64,000 bases of DNA from Roseimaritima multifibrata. GTDB lineage: Bacteria > Planctomycetota > Planctomycetia > Pirellulales > Pirellulaceae. Within the stretch, counting starts at the first letter, position 1. Each line of letters starts with the position of its first letter. Position numbers and translations under genes: made by a program. Positions 1 to 9,945 of this stretch are shown here, piece by piece. A model generated the notes under the pieces. The model ran no database searches and was not told where the DNA came from. It worked only from the letters and a program-made list of their open reading frames with translations. The stretch spans positions 3,348,001 through 3,412,000 of the forward strand of contig NZ_CP036262.1 in assembly GCF_007741495.1 (NCBI RefSeq), read 5' to 3'.

Positions 1-2229
1 AGGGCCAGTGCTAATGATCGTGTTGTCCTCTGACAGTGTACCTAAAACGACGGGATTATGGGTGCTGTTTCGCAGTGTGATTCCCGATGCCCTGTACGAT
101 TTAGGAGCAAATCGCGAGAAATGAGACTCGTAGCCCGCGGGAACCCGCGGATAATCAACGCAAAGAAAATCGAATCGAAGGGGATAGCCGACGACGATTG
201 GACGAGGCGTGTCGGCAATGGCGTCGTCAGGACTGGCCAAATTAATGGTGTGGTTGCGCCCCCGGATGGCAGCCAAGACGTGGTCGCCCAGTCCGTGCGG
301 AGCGGGCTGAACCGTCAGTTCGATCTGCTGGGACGTATGCGAATCGGAATGGATGTATAGCAGCGGGCCATAGGCGGCATTGCCGCGAGAATTCTCAACG
401 ACACCGCGACTGGGCAACGAGTAGCCCTGGACAATACAGTCCTGCACTTCGCAATTCTTAACCGTAGCGCTTTTCGCCATGTACAATTTGATTCCACCGC
501 GACTCTTTCGCACCTGGCAGTTCTCGACGGTAACGTGGCCGGATCCCGAATACGCCCGAATCCCATCTTCGGTTAGATTTAGCATGTGCGCTTTGGGGAT
601 CGGAAGTCCTTTCACTTCTTTCGGCCACTGCAGTTCATAGTTGAATTTTTTAGCAAGGTCACCTTCCTCGGTTTCCAGATACAGATCGTCACTGCGGCGA
701 ACTTTTCCTTCCACTTGAGTGTTTCGCACCATCAGATCATCGCCACCTTGGACGAAGATTGCGTGACCGAACGACTCCATCTGAATTTTGCATCGATCGA
801 TAAGGGCTCGGTCACCGCTGATTTGAATCCCGCTGTGCTTTTTCAACCGTACGGCACTCCCGGCTCCGATCCCGTACATGTTTCCATAGCCGTAGGGGAA
901 GGAACCTCGAATGGTGAAACGGCAGTCAAGGATCTTGGCGTCGTCACCGCTGATACTCACTTCGGTCATGCTGCCAGAGGGGTGGTAGCGTGAAGTCTGG
1001 TTGTAACTTCCGAAATCGGTAACCTCGGTCATCCCGTCTGGGTATTGATTCTCGAAGGTGCCCCCTTTCAAGGTGATATGATCGCCGGTGATCTTGTAAG
1101 CGGCCCTTCCGTGGGGGCCGGAAGAAGTCATTTTCCTAAGCGTGCTTAACGGCATTAGGAGTGTGACGCCCGATAGATCAAAATGATTGTTGGATCCGGA
1201 TAAATAGAAGGCGGTTTTACGGTCTGCCAAATCGGAGACGACGTAACTGCCCGGCTTCATGACAACCCGTTGATTACTTTTCGCCATCGCTTCTCGCAAT
1301 GCTTCTATCGAGGCGACCTGAACCGTCGAAGCCAGCGCAGTGTCGTTACTCGCCTTTGACGCTTGCTCGTTCGCCGGCTCCAAAGCATGGACTCGAAAAT
1401 TTGTATAAATGTGGTGGGTTCCGACCATGCGGAAACCGAAGAATCCTTGTTCGTACGCAGGAAAACGGTCAAGGTCGTAAACCGCTTTTGGGTTCGTAGG
1501 TTTCCCTTCAGGATCGCGGCCTTCCAGCTGAATCGAGTCGCCACGGGCAATTTCGTAGACAAGTTTTTCGTCGACGATGTACTGGACGACGTCGTCGTAG
1601 GCGACCAGTTGCACGGACATCACTTTGTCCGGAGTGATGAGATAGCCGGGCTGCTCGTCTTTGCTGGTGAGCGCTAGATGGTCGATCGGTTTGTCGTCAA
1701 CGCTACGCGGATAACGGCGCATTCGCGTGGTGCGATTGGCGACCGCTCCGCCGCCACCGGTGCTGGCGTAGTATCCATGGATTTTGTCGTAGGAACTAAA
1801 TTTGCCGCTGTATCGATCCGCATCAAATAACCCCGCCCTAGGGTCGGCCGGATCTGTCGCCATCCAGAAGTTGTTGATGTCTCGAGGTTGAACGCCCTTG
1901 ATGGCTGGATGCGGCGTCGGGCAAATAACATCGTAGGAGATAGTAATACGCGTCGGTAAGTTTCGTTTGAACCAGACCGTGCAGCCGCGCCCCGGCAACA
2001 GGCAGTCAAGCGAATTATCGCGAGCAACAACCTGTGCGGGCGGAAAACCATCTCGCTGCTGGATTTGGACCTCCCAGTCATCCAGGGTCGCAAAATCATC
2101 TTCAGCGATAAGTGATCCGATTTCAAAGAGGTCAACTCCGCGGCCAACCACAATCGGTTCGCCCGCAGCACACCATTTGCCACTTAAAGGGAGGGCAAGA
2201 CCAACCAGTAGCAACCATTTCCAGTTCAT
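1..2229 (-). CDS. Secreted DUF6250-like and right-handed beta-helix protein, 3' end beyond window
   Basis: The minus-strand frame is open without a stop from the ATG at 2229 to position 1 (743 codons), so the gene continues off the left edge. The first ~22 residues (MNWKWLLLVGLALPLSG...) are a signal peptide. Residues ~25-260 look like the DUF6250/lectin-like domain often found on planctomycete polysaccharide-degrading proteins (FEIGSLIAEDDFATLDDW; DINNFWMATDP). Residues ~285-700 have the N/G-rich short-strand pattern of a parallel beta-helix (ITGDHITLKGGTFEN, VSISGDDAKILDCRF, ATVKNCEVQDC), as in pectate-lyase-like enzymes. I infer an exported polysaccharide-binding or -cleaving protein; the substrate cannot be told. 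No catalytic residues are assigned. Small reading frames on the plus strand here are shadows. Confidence 0.9.
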   Translation of the reverse strand, partial: MNWKWLLLVGLALPLSGKWCAAGEPIVVGRGVDLFEIGSLIAEDDFATLDDWEVQIQQRDGFPPAQVVARDNSLDCLLPGRGCTVWFKRNLPTRITISYDVICPTPHPAIKGVQPRDINNFWMATDPADPRAGLFDADRYSGKFSSYDKIHGYYASTGGGGAVANRTTRMRRYPRSVDDKPIDHLALTSKDEQPGYLITPDKVMSVQLVAYDDVVQYIVDEKLVYEIARGDSIQLEGRDPEGKPTNPKAVYDLDRFPAYEQGFFGFRMVGTHHIYTNFRVHALEPANEQASKASNDTALASTVQVASIEALREAMAKSNQRVVMKPGSYVVSDLADRKTAFYLSGSNNHFDLSGVTLLMPLSTLRKMTSSGPHGRAAYKITGDHITLKGGTFENQYPDGMTEVTDFGSYNQTSRYHPSGSMTEVSISGDDAKILDCRFTIRGSFPYGYGNMYGIGAGSAVRLKKHSGIQISGDRALIDRCKIQMESFGHAIFVQGGDDLMVRNTQVEGKVRRSDDLYLETEEGDLAKKFNYELQWPKEVKGLPIPKAHMLNLTEDGIRAYSGSGHVTVENCQVRKSRGGIKLYMAKSATVKNCEVQDCIVQGYSLPSRGVVENSRGNAAYGPLLYIHSDSHTSQQIELTVQPAPHGLGDHVLAAIRGRNHTINLASPDDAIADTPRPIVVGYPLRFDFLCVDYPRVPAGYESHFSRFAPKSYRASGITLRNSTHNPVVLGTLSEDNTIISTGP

Positions 2230-2334
2230 ATCGCAAGGCTCATCTAAAGTCGTGTCGGACCCGCACCAGCAGTATACCCCGAATGGGATAGGCATTTGGA
2301 AATGACGCGGTTCAGCCCGTTCGGTCTTCTAGAT

Positions 2335-4105
2335 AGAAATGCCGTTCCGGCGAACACAACGAACAACAAGTAGGCCGGACCAAAGAGCAATAGCGATGCC
2401 GTTCCGGCGAACGCAGCCGATTCTTCGTTTGCCGTTTTTTCGTCGCCGACTCGCTCTGCGAGTCGGCATATACGCCTCGAAGGTCCGCCTCGAAGCAAGT
2501 AGGCCGGACCAAAGAGCAATAGCGATGCCGTTCCGGCGAACGCAACGAACAGCAAGTAGGCCGGACCAAAGAGCAATAGCGATGCCGTTCCGGCGAACGC
2601 AGCGAACAGCAAATAGGCCGGACCAAAGAGCAATAGCGATGCCGTTCCGGCGAACACAACGAACAGCAAGTAGGCCGGACCAAAGAGCAATAGCGATGCC
2701 GTTCCGGCGAACACAACGAACAACAAGTAGGCCGGACCAAAGAGCAATAGCGATGCCGTTCCGGCGAACGCAGCCGATTCTTCGTTTGCCGTTTTTTCGT
2801 CGCCGACTCGCTCTGCGAGTCGGCATATACGCCTCGAAGGTCCGCCTCGAAGTTCCCTGCGATTTATAACGGACCGATTTGTAGGCCTCTAAGCGGAATT
2901 GGCCCCATGCCAGCTTGTCCGGCATGAAGCAAAGATTTGAAGTTAGATCAGATGTGTTGAACAACTCCCGCGTCTGGTTCAGCTTGCCGCTTTCAGCGGC
3001 AAGCTGAACCAGACGCAATACGAGATGAGTGATCGCTTCTAATTTCAAATCTTTCGTTCCTGTCGGATAAACCGACAAGGGGACGCAGTGCCAGGGCTTT
3101 TAGCGAGTCAATATTTGTTGGACGAGCCCGGCGGAAAAAAACAGCAAATAGGCCGGACCAAAGAGCAATAGCGATGCCGTTCCGGCGAACGCAGCGAACA
3201 GCAAGTAGGCCGGACCAAAGAGCAATAGCGATGCCGTTCCGGCGAACGCAACGAACAGCAAGTAGGCCGGACCAAAGAGCAATAGCGATGCCGTTCCGGC
3301 GAACGCAGCCGATTCTTCGTTTGCCGTTTTTTCGTCGCCGACTCGCTCTGCGAGTCGGCATATACGTCTCGAAGGTCCGCCTCGAAGTTCCCTGCGATTT
3401 ATAACGGACCGATTTGTAGGCCTCTAAGCGGAATTGGCCCCATGCCAGCTTGTCCGGCATGAAGCAAAGATTTGAAGTTAGATCAGATGTGTTGAACAAC
3501 TCCCGCGTCTGGTTCGGCTTGCCGCTTTCAGCGGCAAGCCGAACCAGACGCAATACGAGATGAGTGATCGCTTCTAATTTCAAATCTTTCGTTCCTGTCG
3601 GATAAACCGACAAGGGGACGCAGTGCCAGGGCTTTTAGCGAGTCAATATTCGTTGGAGCGAGCCCGGTGGAAAAAAACAGCAAGTAGGCCGGACCAAAGA
3701 GCAATAGCGATGCCGTTCCGGCGAACACAGCCGATTCTTCGTTTGCCGTTTTTTTGGCCGCCGACTCGCTCTGCGAGTCGGCATATACGCCTCGAAGGTC
3801 CGCCTCGAAGTTCCCTGCGATTTATAACGGACCGATTTGTAGGCCTCTAAGCGGAATTGGCCCCATGCCAGCTTGTCTGGCAAGAAGCAAAGATTTGAAG
3901 TTAGATCAGATGTGTTGAACAACTCCCGCGTCTGGTTCGGCTTGCCGCTTTCAGCGGCAAGCCGAACCAGACGCAATACGAGATGAGTGATCGCTTCTAA
4001 TTTCAAATCTTTCGTTCCTGTCGGATAAACCGACAAGGGGACGCAGTGCCAGGGCTTTTAGCGAGTCAATATTTGTTGGACGAGCCCGGCGGAAACAAAC
4101 AGGGG
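2335..4105. repeat. 57-bp repeat array interspersed with a longer composite repeat
   Basis: The core TAGGCCGGACCAAAGAGC starts at 2371, 2500, 2557, 2614, 2671, 2728, 3149, 3206, 3263 and 3685; neighbouring copies are 57 bp apart. The arrays are separated by a longer unit that contains a Gly/Ser-like palindrome (CGACTCGCTCTGCGAGTCG) and a stem CTTGCCGCTTTCAGCGGCAAG. That unit occurs three times, with its TTCCCTGCGATTTATAACGG mark at 2853, 3388 and 3811. Because 57 is a multiple of three, several frames stay open and give repetitive pseudo-proteins on both strands; I do not call these genes. The same core, inverted, recurs at 20097-20590. Confidence 0.9.
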
Positions 4106-4206
4106 CCCACAGCCCGCCGAAATCACTAACACGGCGTATCACTTGCCAGAGGGGCAAAAAGAAACGGGGCCTTCGCCGAATTGGCAAAAACCCCGTAAAT
4201 AATCAA

Positions 4207-4291
<85 letters not shown>

Positions 4292-4621
4292 GTTGCTTAT
4301 GGAGAAGAATCCTGCATTCGGCTCGAATCGTCAACGCCCCTTAGGGGCTCTGATTCGTAATTCGGCGATTTTTTTTTGTCCGCTTACGCTTTGCCTGTTG
4401 GTTGCCCGTGAAATACCGCTAATCGCTTTCATTCGCATCGGCGGTCGGCCGCTTTTCTCTCTCGCGGCGATTCTCAGCCGATGCAAATTGCCAACCAGCG
4501 CCGTTAGGGTAAACTAGGGCAATCCTTCATTGACTTGTCGGTTTGGTTTGGCTTTCGTTGCTCTCCATTCCATGCGGTCTTCATTTGCTTGTGTTTTCCA
4601 TCCTCTAGGTGTGCTCTGACT
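4292..4621. other. Intergenic stretch without a gene
   Basis: It separates the divergent tRNA-Leu from the zinc-ribbon gene. A T-run lies at 4371-4377. I see no convincing reading frame, repeat or hairpin; it presumably carries the two promoters. Confidence 0.5.
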
Positions 4622-5203
4622 ATGCCCATTGCTGTTGCTTGTCCTTGCGGTAAAAAAATGCAAGTGAAGTCAGAATTGGCCGGCAAACGGGTCCGCTGCC
4701 CTGCCTGTAAAGAACCGATCCGTATTCCGGATGCGGCTCCAGCAGTGGCACCGCCGGCTGCGGCAATGGGGAACGACCTGTCGGACCTCTTTGAAGAAGA
4801 AGGAATGGCCCAACGCCAAGGTGCCACCTGCCCGAATTGCACGAAAGATATGAAACCGGGGGCAATTCTGTGCCTCAATTGTGGCTTCAACACCCAGACC
4901 GGAGAAAGCGTAAAGGGTTACCAGACCGAGGCCGAACGGACTTTGCTGGGCCATACGCTGCTCGATAAGGCTCACTCCGATATGGAGAATGAGGTGGTGA
5001 TGCAGAAGAAGCTGCAGGGTGTGGGGATGCCGTGGTGGATGCTGTTAATCATCCTGATGATTGTTACCGGCGTGGCGATCTCTCTGGTCATCGGCGTCAG
5101 TGCGCTGACTTCGGAAGATAAAGAATCGTCTCTGTATCGGCCTTCTGGTTTCACGACGCTCGCAACGACGGTTCAGCCGGAACCGTTCGATCCCGCGGCG
5201 TAA
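4622..5203 (+). CDS. Double zinc-ribbon, single-pass membrane protein (193 aa)
   Basis: The frame is open further upstream, but the ATG at 4622 (MPIAVACPCGKK) begins directly at the first zinc ribbon, so I choose it. The first ribbon has Cys pairs CPC and CPAC in residues 7-35, the second CPNC and CLNC at ~residues 69-88. A hydrophobic helix (WWMLLIILMIVTGVAISLVIG) spans ~residues 140-162. Proteins of this layout are common in planctomycetes and of unknown function; a membrane-tethered regulatory or scaffold role is only a guess. It converges with the LptC-like gene on the opposite strand, with only one base between the stop codons. Confidence 0.85.
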   Translation: MPIAVACPCGKKMQVKSELAGKRVRCPACKEPIRIPDAAPAVAPPAAAMGNDLSDLFEEEGMAQRQGATCPNCTKDMKPGAILCLNCGFNTQTGESVKGYQTEAERTLLGHTLLDKAHSDMENEVVMQKKLQGVGMPWWMLLIILMIVTGVAISLVIGVSALTSEDKESSLYRPSGFTTLATTVQPEPFDPAA

Positions 5204-5204
5204 A

Positions 5205-8200
5205 CTATCGGCCGGGGGCTTGCATGTGCGCCGGTAATGTTCCTGGCGAAGCATGCTGCAGTTCGGCATCGATTTCCATCGTTTTGGGCCATACTTTGAT
5301 ATAGGGTAGCGACACGTTCATACCGGGTTGCCCGTTCGGTTGTGTCTGTTTGAACGTTGCCGCCTTCCGTCCGTCACCCTCGATCATGAAAAGGTCTTTG
5401 GCGGCTGCATACGAAGCGCGTTCGCCTGAGCAATCGAATAATCCTCGTTCGTTGCGGGCTCGAAAGATAACGCCTCCGAGGGCTTCGATTTCCAAGGCAC
5501 CCAACTTATTGGTTTTCGTAGGATCGCTGCTGATCATGCCAGCCGTTCGCGGATCGACTTGATTTCCGGCCACATCGGAGGGCAGCCGAGATTGGGCGAT
5601 CCGTAAGATTTGGCAGTCGATCGTCGCTTGCCCGGCTTCCAACGAGGTCATTTCGGTGGCTTCGAACGTCGATTCCCAGGAGACCACCGGGCTGATGCCG
5701 ATACGAACCCCGTTGTGGAAGCGGAGTTCTTGTTGGTTCAAATCACCTTCCATCTTTTCAGCGAATACCAAGTGAGTTCCCATCAGGCCGCCCTGTGGAA
5801 CAAACTTTGCCAACGGACCGTCTGGGGCGGGGACCGACCAGTTTCGATACCAACCAGGACCGGGAGCCTCAAGTAGACCCGTATTCGGTTTTAGCGTTAA
5901 TCGAGGCATATGGAGAACATGCCGCGCGACCAACTGATTCTTGTCGTTGGATTGGTCTGCCGTTAGGTAGACCGGTTTGCCTTCGCTGCCGATTAGGGAA
6001 ACATCGTTTAGCTTTGCTTGGCGACCGGTTTCGGGACTGGCGATTTGGACGGCCTGGTCAAGCGTAATGGTCATCCGGTCGCCGGTCGCGATCATGTTCC
6101 AAGGAGTCACGCTGTTCTTTGCGGGTGCCTGTGCACGATCGGATTTTGCCGGAATCGTTTCCACTTTGGCGGTCAATTGCACTCCGCCGGACAGTTCAAT
6201 CTGTTGTCCGTCAAAGTACATCTCGCCGGCCCAGCTACACCTTGGTGGAGCCGTCCACTTCATCGTCGCGTCGGGACCCACCGGTAGTAGGCCGGAAGGC
6301 ATCTGGCACTCTCCCGCTTGATTGATCCAGACGTAGTTGTCGCTTGTGCTGACGCGAATCAAAGGGCCGATGAAGTAACCGTCCCCTAAATCAAACCGAG
6401 CGGGGTGCGTTACGTCCCCATTGATCTGCATCATGTCGTGCCCCCCTTTGCTGACAATGCGAAGCTTATCGCCAGCGACCTTTAGGGGCAGGACCGATTG
6501 CGGCGTCGCGAGTTGATGGTCCAAGCGGACGTTGCCCATCACGCTTAGATCGCTGCTGGTGACTTCGTTGTTCACCAACGTGATGCTAGCGTGCATCGAA
6601 TCGGCGGTAAGTGTCGGTCTTGGCCGGGCGACAGGAGAGACCGAATCTTCGGAGTCGTCTGGCTGACGAACCCAAAGTCGCTTCTTTTTTCCGGACGCTG
6701 GATTCAATTTAAGTCCCGGCGGAACGGTTTGATCCGTTTCGGATTCCGGCAGGATCGTAAAAAACAACTGAAGCAATTTTGTTTCGGCATACATCAGGGT
6801 TGTGTTAAAGACGACGTTGCCCGTGGCGGAGGCTTGCTCCGGTTCAAACGTCGGCATCCCGCTGGCTTTATCGATACCGTTGGTCGCTGGAGCACCGGGG
6901 GGGCTCGCGGGTTCCGGTTTTTGCCGGAAAGTAAAACGCAGGATGTCGGCAAGGATTTCGCCGCCATCGGCAAGCGTGGTGGTCACTTTCCCATCGACCA
7001 ACAGTTCGTGTTTGCCGGGCTCTGGCAGTGGACGTAACTGCACGCCTTTGTTCCAGCGAACGGTTTTTACAGCCATCGCGTCGTTGGTTTTAAAGTCAAG
7101 CAGACCACTCCCTTTGCAGTCCAGCGTCCCGATCTGAGTCGGGTCCGAGGCTGAAAAGTGGTAGGCAAAATCAGTGACCTGGAAATTGATGTCCTGGTAT
7201 TGGATTCGAACTCCGGCACTTCCTTGGACTCGAACCGTTCCTTCATCGGTATCGTAGACGACGCTCTCCGCGACCATTTCGGCTTCGGCCGTTGGAAGTT
7301 TTGCGATCACTGGCTGTCCGATCGCTTCGATTCGTTTAAGCCAATCGGCGGTCGACGTGCGGTCGATGTCGCCGGCAAGCGGATTATTGAATTCGATCGT
7401 AACCGCATCGCATTCGATTAGGTCTTCGGGCCCTACATGCGGTTGGTGCCGGATTTGAACGGCGTCGCGCAGCCTAAGAAGATCCGTTGCAAAGTCAAAG
7501 GTAACGCGTCCGGCGCACTTGATCGATGCGACTCCATTAGGAACCACCGTGTTGGGATCGTCGGTTTTTTTTCGTTTGCCGGGAACAGGCATTTGCAAAC
7601 GGTCCAAGTAGACCAGTTCCATGCTGTCTAGGATCGCAAGTGGCGATTGGCCACCGGACGTTGGGATCGATCCGCCACCCGCCAGACGGATTTCAAGATT
7701 GCGGCCAATCAGGACGCTTTCGCCCCATCGCAATTTCAATTCTTCGTTCGTCCAGATCCGTTGGTTATCAATCCCCACATCTTTGGTCTCGATTTCCAGC
7801 TGATCGCGGAGCGGGATCGATTGGCCATGGATCGCGGGGGCGGAACGAATGGTGACTTTGCCAACCAGCTGCCCGCTTTTGATTGGAGGGGCTTTGCTGC
7901 CCATCACTTCTAGAGGTTCTGAAAACGTAACGTCTGCACCTTCGGCCGCTTCCATGATGATCGGAGGGGCGCCGCTACGTCGCATCACCACCGCGACCGG
8001 CCAGACTCGCCACTGGGTGGGGGAAACCTGTTTCCGTTCGCCGAACAGAATGACCCCTTGGTCTTTTAACGAAAGGCGTTTGCGTGCGTCATGTTGCCAG
8101 GTCCCTTCAGCAAACATCAGTTCAACCACGGACGGTTCGGCGCTGTGGTTGATATTGCTGATCGGTGCAAAGGTGACCTCTTCCTGCTTGATCCAACTGA

Positions 8201-8279
8201 CAAACGTCAGTTGATAGACAACCGTTAGCAGGGACAATAAACCCAGGGCAAGCGAATAGTTCAGTAGCTTGGAAGGCAT
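5205..8279 (-). CDS. Giant LptC/LptA-like LPS export protein (1024 aa)
   Basis: An N-terminal membrane anchor (LLNYSLALGLLSLLTVVYQLTFV, residues ~5-28) is followed by a very long, beta-strand-rich periplasmic region with repeated OstA-like stretches that mention no enzymatic motif. The gene lies 38 bp downstream of kdsC in the same direction as kdsD-kdsC, so I infer a part in moving lipopolysaccharide from the inner to the outer membrane. Known LptC is ~190 aa and LptA ~180 aa. At 1024 aa this protein is several times longer, as if many beta-jellyroll repeats form a complete periplasmic bridge. LptC-like identity is inferred from the N-terminal anchor and context, not from a search. Confidence 0.65.
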   Translation of the reverse strand: MPSKLLNYSLALGLLSLLTVVYQLTFVSWIKQEEVTFAPISNINHSAEPSVVELMFAEGTWQHDARKRLSLKDQGVILFGERKQVSPTQWRVWPVAVVMRRSGAPPIIMEAAEGADVTFSEPLEVMGSKAPPIKSGQLVGKVTIRSAPAIHGQSIPLRDQLEIETKDVGIDNQRIWTNEELKLRWGESVLIGRNLEIRLAGGGSIPTSGGQSPLAILDSMELVYLDRLQMPVPGKRKKTDDPNTVVPNGVASIKCAGRVTFDFATDLLRLRDAVQIRHQPHVGPEDLIECDAVTIEFNNPLAGDIDRTSTADWLKRIEAIGQPVIAKLPTAEAEMVAESVVYDTDEGTVRVQGSAGVRIQYQDINFQVTDFAYHFSASDPTQIGTLDCKGSGLLDFKTNDAMAVKTVRWNKGVQLRPLPEPGKHELLVDGKVTTTLADGGEILADILRFTFRQKPEPASPPGAPATNGIDKASGMPTFEPEQASATGNVVFNTTLMYAETKLLQLFFTILPESETDQTVPPGLKLNPASGKKKRLWVRQPDDSEDSVSPVARPRPTLTADSMHASITLVNNEVTSSDLSVMGNVRLDHQLATPQSVLPLKVAGDKLRIVSKGGHDMMQINGDVTHPARFDLGDGYFIGPLIRVSTSDNYVWINQAGECQMPSGLLPVGPDATMKWTAPPRCSWAGEMYFDGQQIELSGGVQLTAKVETIPAKSDRAQAPAKNSVTPWNMIATGDRMTITLDQAVQIASPETGRQAKLNDVSLIGSEGKPVYLTADQSNDKNQLVARHVLHMPRLTLKPNTGLLEAPGPGWYRNWSVPAPDGPLAKFVPQGGLMGTHLVFAEKMEGDLNQQELRFHNGVRIGISPVVSWESTFEATEMTSLEAGQATIDCQILRIAQSRLPSDVAGNQVDPRTAGMISSDPTKTNKLGALEIEALGGVIFRARNERGLFDCSGERASYAAAKDLFMIEGDGRKAATFKQTQPNGQPGMNVSLPYIKVWPKTMEIDAELQHASPGTLPAHMQAPGR

Positions 8280-8317
8280 CTTGGGTTTAGTGCAGTGTCG
8301 AAGAGGGGGCGGACAAG

Positions 8318-8857
8318 TTATTTGGCTTGGATTTCAGCGATTTCATCCCAGCGGTCCAACGCTCGAAGCAGTCGCTCGATGACTTCACGAACCGCGCCAT
8401 GGCCGCCACTCGCTCGCGTCGTCCAGGTGGCGACGCCGCGGACGTCTTGGCAGGCATCTGCGACAGCGACCGGCAGTCCAATACGCTGCAGAACAGGTAA
8501 GTCAGGCAGGTCGTCGCCGATATAGCAGGTTTGCTCGGGGGTGAGCCCAAAACTTTCGATCACTTCGGCCGCGGCGGGCCACTTATGTTCGAAGCCCTGC
8601 CGGACCGTTTCGATGCCAAGTTCGGCAGCACGAATTCGGACAATTTGACTGTTCCGAGCCGTCAGAATGCCAAACTTGAAACCGGCTCGTTGCCAAAGTT
8701 TAATCCCCATGCCGTCGCGCACGTGAAAGGCTTTGCTTTCGATCCCGGAGTTGTCAAAGACGATTTGACCGTTGGTCAAAACACCATCGACGTCCGACAA
8801 AATCAGTTGAATATTCGATGCGATCTCGCAATCGCTGACAAGGACGCGGCGGCTCAT
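8318..8857 (-). CDS. kdsC: 3-deoxy-D-manno-octulosonate 8-phosphate phosphatase
   Basis: A 179-aa HAD-family phosphatase with the motif SDVDGVLTNG at residues 21-30 (nucleophile D22, acid/base D24), a C-terminal GDDLPDLPVL motif and no cap domain. This matches the KdsC type, which removes phosphate from Kdo-8-P to give Kdo for lipid A core assembly in the cytoplasm. Its start codon overlaps the stop codon of kdsD (ATGA), indicating translational coupling. The pair plus the downstream LptC-like gene form one LPS operon. Confidence 0.93.
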   Translation of the reverse strand: MSRRVLVSDCEIASNIQLILSDVDGVLTNGQIVFDNSGIESKAFHVRDGMGIKLWQRAGFKFGILTARNSQIVRIRAAELGIETVRQGFEHKWPAAAEVIESFGLTPEQTCYIGDDLPDLPVLQRIGLPVAVADACQDVRGVATWTTRASGGHGAVREVIERLLRALDRWDEIAEIQAK

Positions 8858-9945
8858 TGGGGCCTCGATGGGTACATTGCGACGACGTTGTGTTGAGGTT
8901 CCGATAGCGATACCACATCCGTAATGTCTAGCAACCCCACTGGACGCCCCGAGGGATCCAAAACCGGCAACTCGCTGATCTTACGTCCCGCTAAAAGGGA
9001 GATTGCTTCCCCCAGTAGAGTGCCGCTCTGCACGGTTTGAACCTGTTTGGTCATTACCTCTTCAATCGGCCCATCCAAAAGATTGTCATGTCGCCTTTGC
9101 AGCATACGTGCGAGATCGCTATCGGTGAATAAGCCGGCCAGACGGCCATCGGCATCGACCAACATGACCGCTCCGGTTCGCCTAGCGGTTTGATTCGGGT
9201 GCGGCACCGACGGCGCGATCGTTTCTCGGACCGTGGATGTTGCCGTGGCGATTCGGCATTCGGACAGCGGCCGCATCAATTGTTCGACTTTGGTTAGTTT
9301 TTTGCCCAGGCTTCCGCCCGGGTGGTAGCGAGCAAAATCGTGGCGAGAGAATCCTCTCAGTTGGCTAGCGAGAAGGGCAATCGCATCGCCGACCGCCAAC
9401 ATCGCCGTTGTGCTACAGCTGGGGGCCAACCCCAGTGAGCAGGCTTCGTCGTGTTTCCCAAGGCAGACCACGCAATCGGACGCCGCCGCCAGCGGGTTGT
9501 CGTCGGCGGAGGTAAGGGCAATCAGGTAGCTGGCTTGTTGGCGAAGGGCAGGGAGGATCTGAAGGATTTCGTCACTCCTTCCACTATTGGAAAGTGCCCA
9601 GACGACATCGTCTTGGCGGACCATTCCAAGATCCCCGTGGATCGCTTCGGATGGGTGCAGGAATTGCGCCGGAGTTCCGGTGCTGGCAAGCGTGGCAACC
9701 AATTTTCGTCCGATCAGTCCCGCTTTACCGATTCCGGTGACAACGACCAAACCCTTGGCTTCGGCGGAGATTTCGGCCGCGCGAACAGCATCCATCGACA
9801 ATGTCTTGCTGATGGTTTGAAGGACATCCGCCTCGCTACGAACGATTTCGCGTGCGTAGCGAAGACGTTCTAACGCGGTTTCGAGGGGGCGTGGCGTAGC
9901 CGCCGATGGCGAGTGGACTGGTTGTGGCTCGGTCATCCTTGACAA
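8854..9945 (-). CDS. kdsD: D-arabinose-5-phosphate isomerase
   Basis: The 363-aa protein has an N-terminal SIS sugar-isomerase domain (VVTGIGKAGLIGRKLVATL; HPSEAIHGDLGMV; ALSNSGRSDEIL) and two C-terminal CBS domains (residues ~225-350), the standard KdsD/KpsF layout. It converts ribulose-5-P to arabinose-5-P, the first committed step to Kdo. The start is at 9945 or the Met three codons later. It is the first gene of the kdsD-kdsC-LptC-like operon. Confidence 0.94.
   Translation of the reverse strand: MSRMTEPQPVHSPSAATPRPLETALERLRYAREIVRSEADVLQTISKTLSMDAVRAAEISAEAKGLVVVTGIGKAGLIGRKLVATLASTGTPAQFLHPSEAIHGDLGMVRQDDVVWALSNSGRSDEILQILPALRQQASYLIALTSADDNPLAAASDCVVCLGKHDEACSLGLAPSCSTTAMLAVGDAIALLASQLRGFSRHDFARYHPGGSLGKKLTKVEQLMRPLSECRIATATSTVRETIAPSVPHPNQTARRTGAVMLVDADGRLAGLFTDSDLARMLQRRHDNLLDGPIEEVMTKQVQTVQSGTLLGEAISLLAGRKISELPVLDPSGRPVGLLDITDVVSLSEPQHNVVAMYPSRPQ

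Noticed and set aside
58-993. Plus-strand frames near the left edge
   Set aside because: They are antisense to the continuous beta-helix gene whose frame has no stop across 743 codons.
2244-3850. Repetitive proteins on both strands made of 19-residue repeats
   Set aside because: The 57-bp DNA repeat is a multiple of three, so several frames stay open together; the proteins show no start context and are read in both directions.
2335-4105. CRISPR array
   Set aside because: Repeats are contiguous 57-mers without unique spacers, and no cas gene is nearby.
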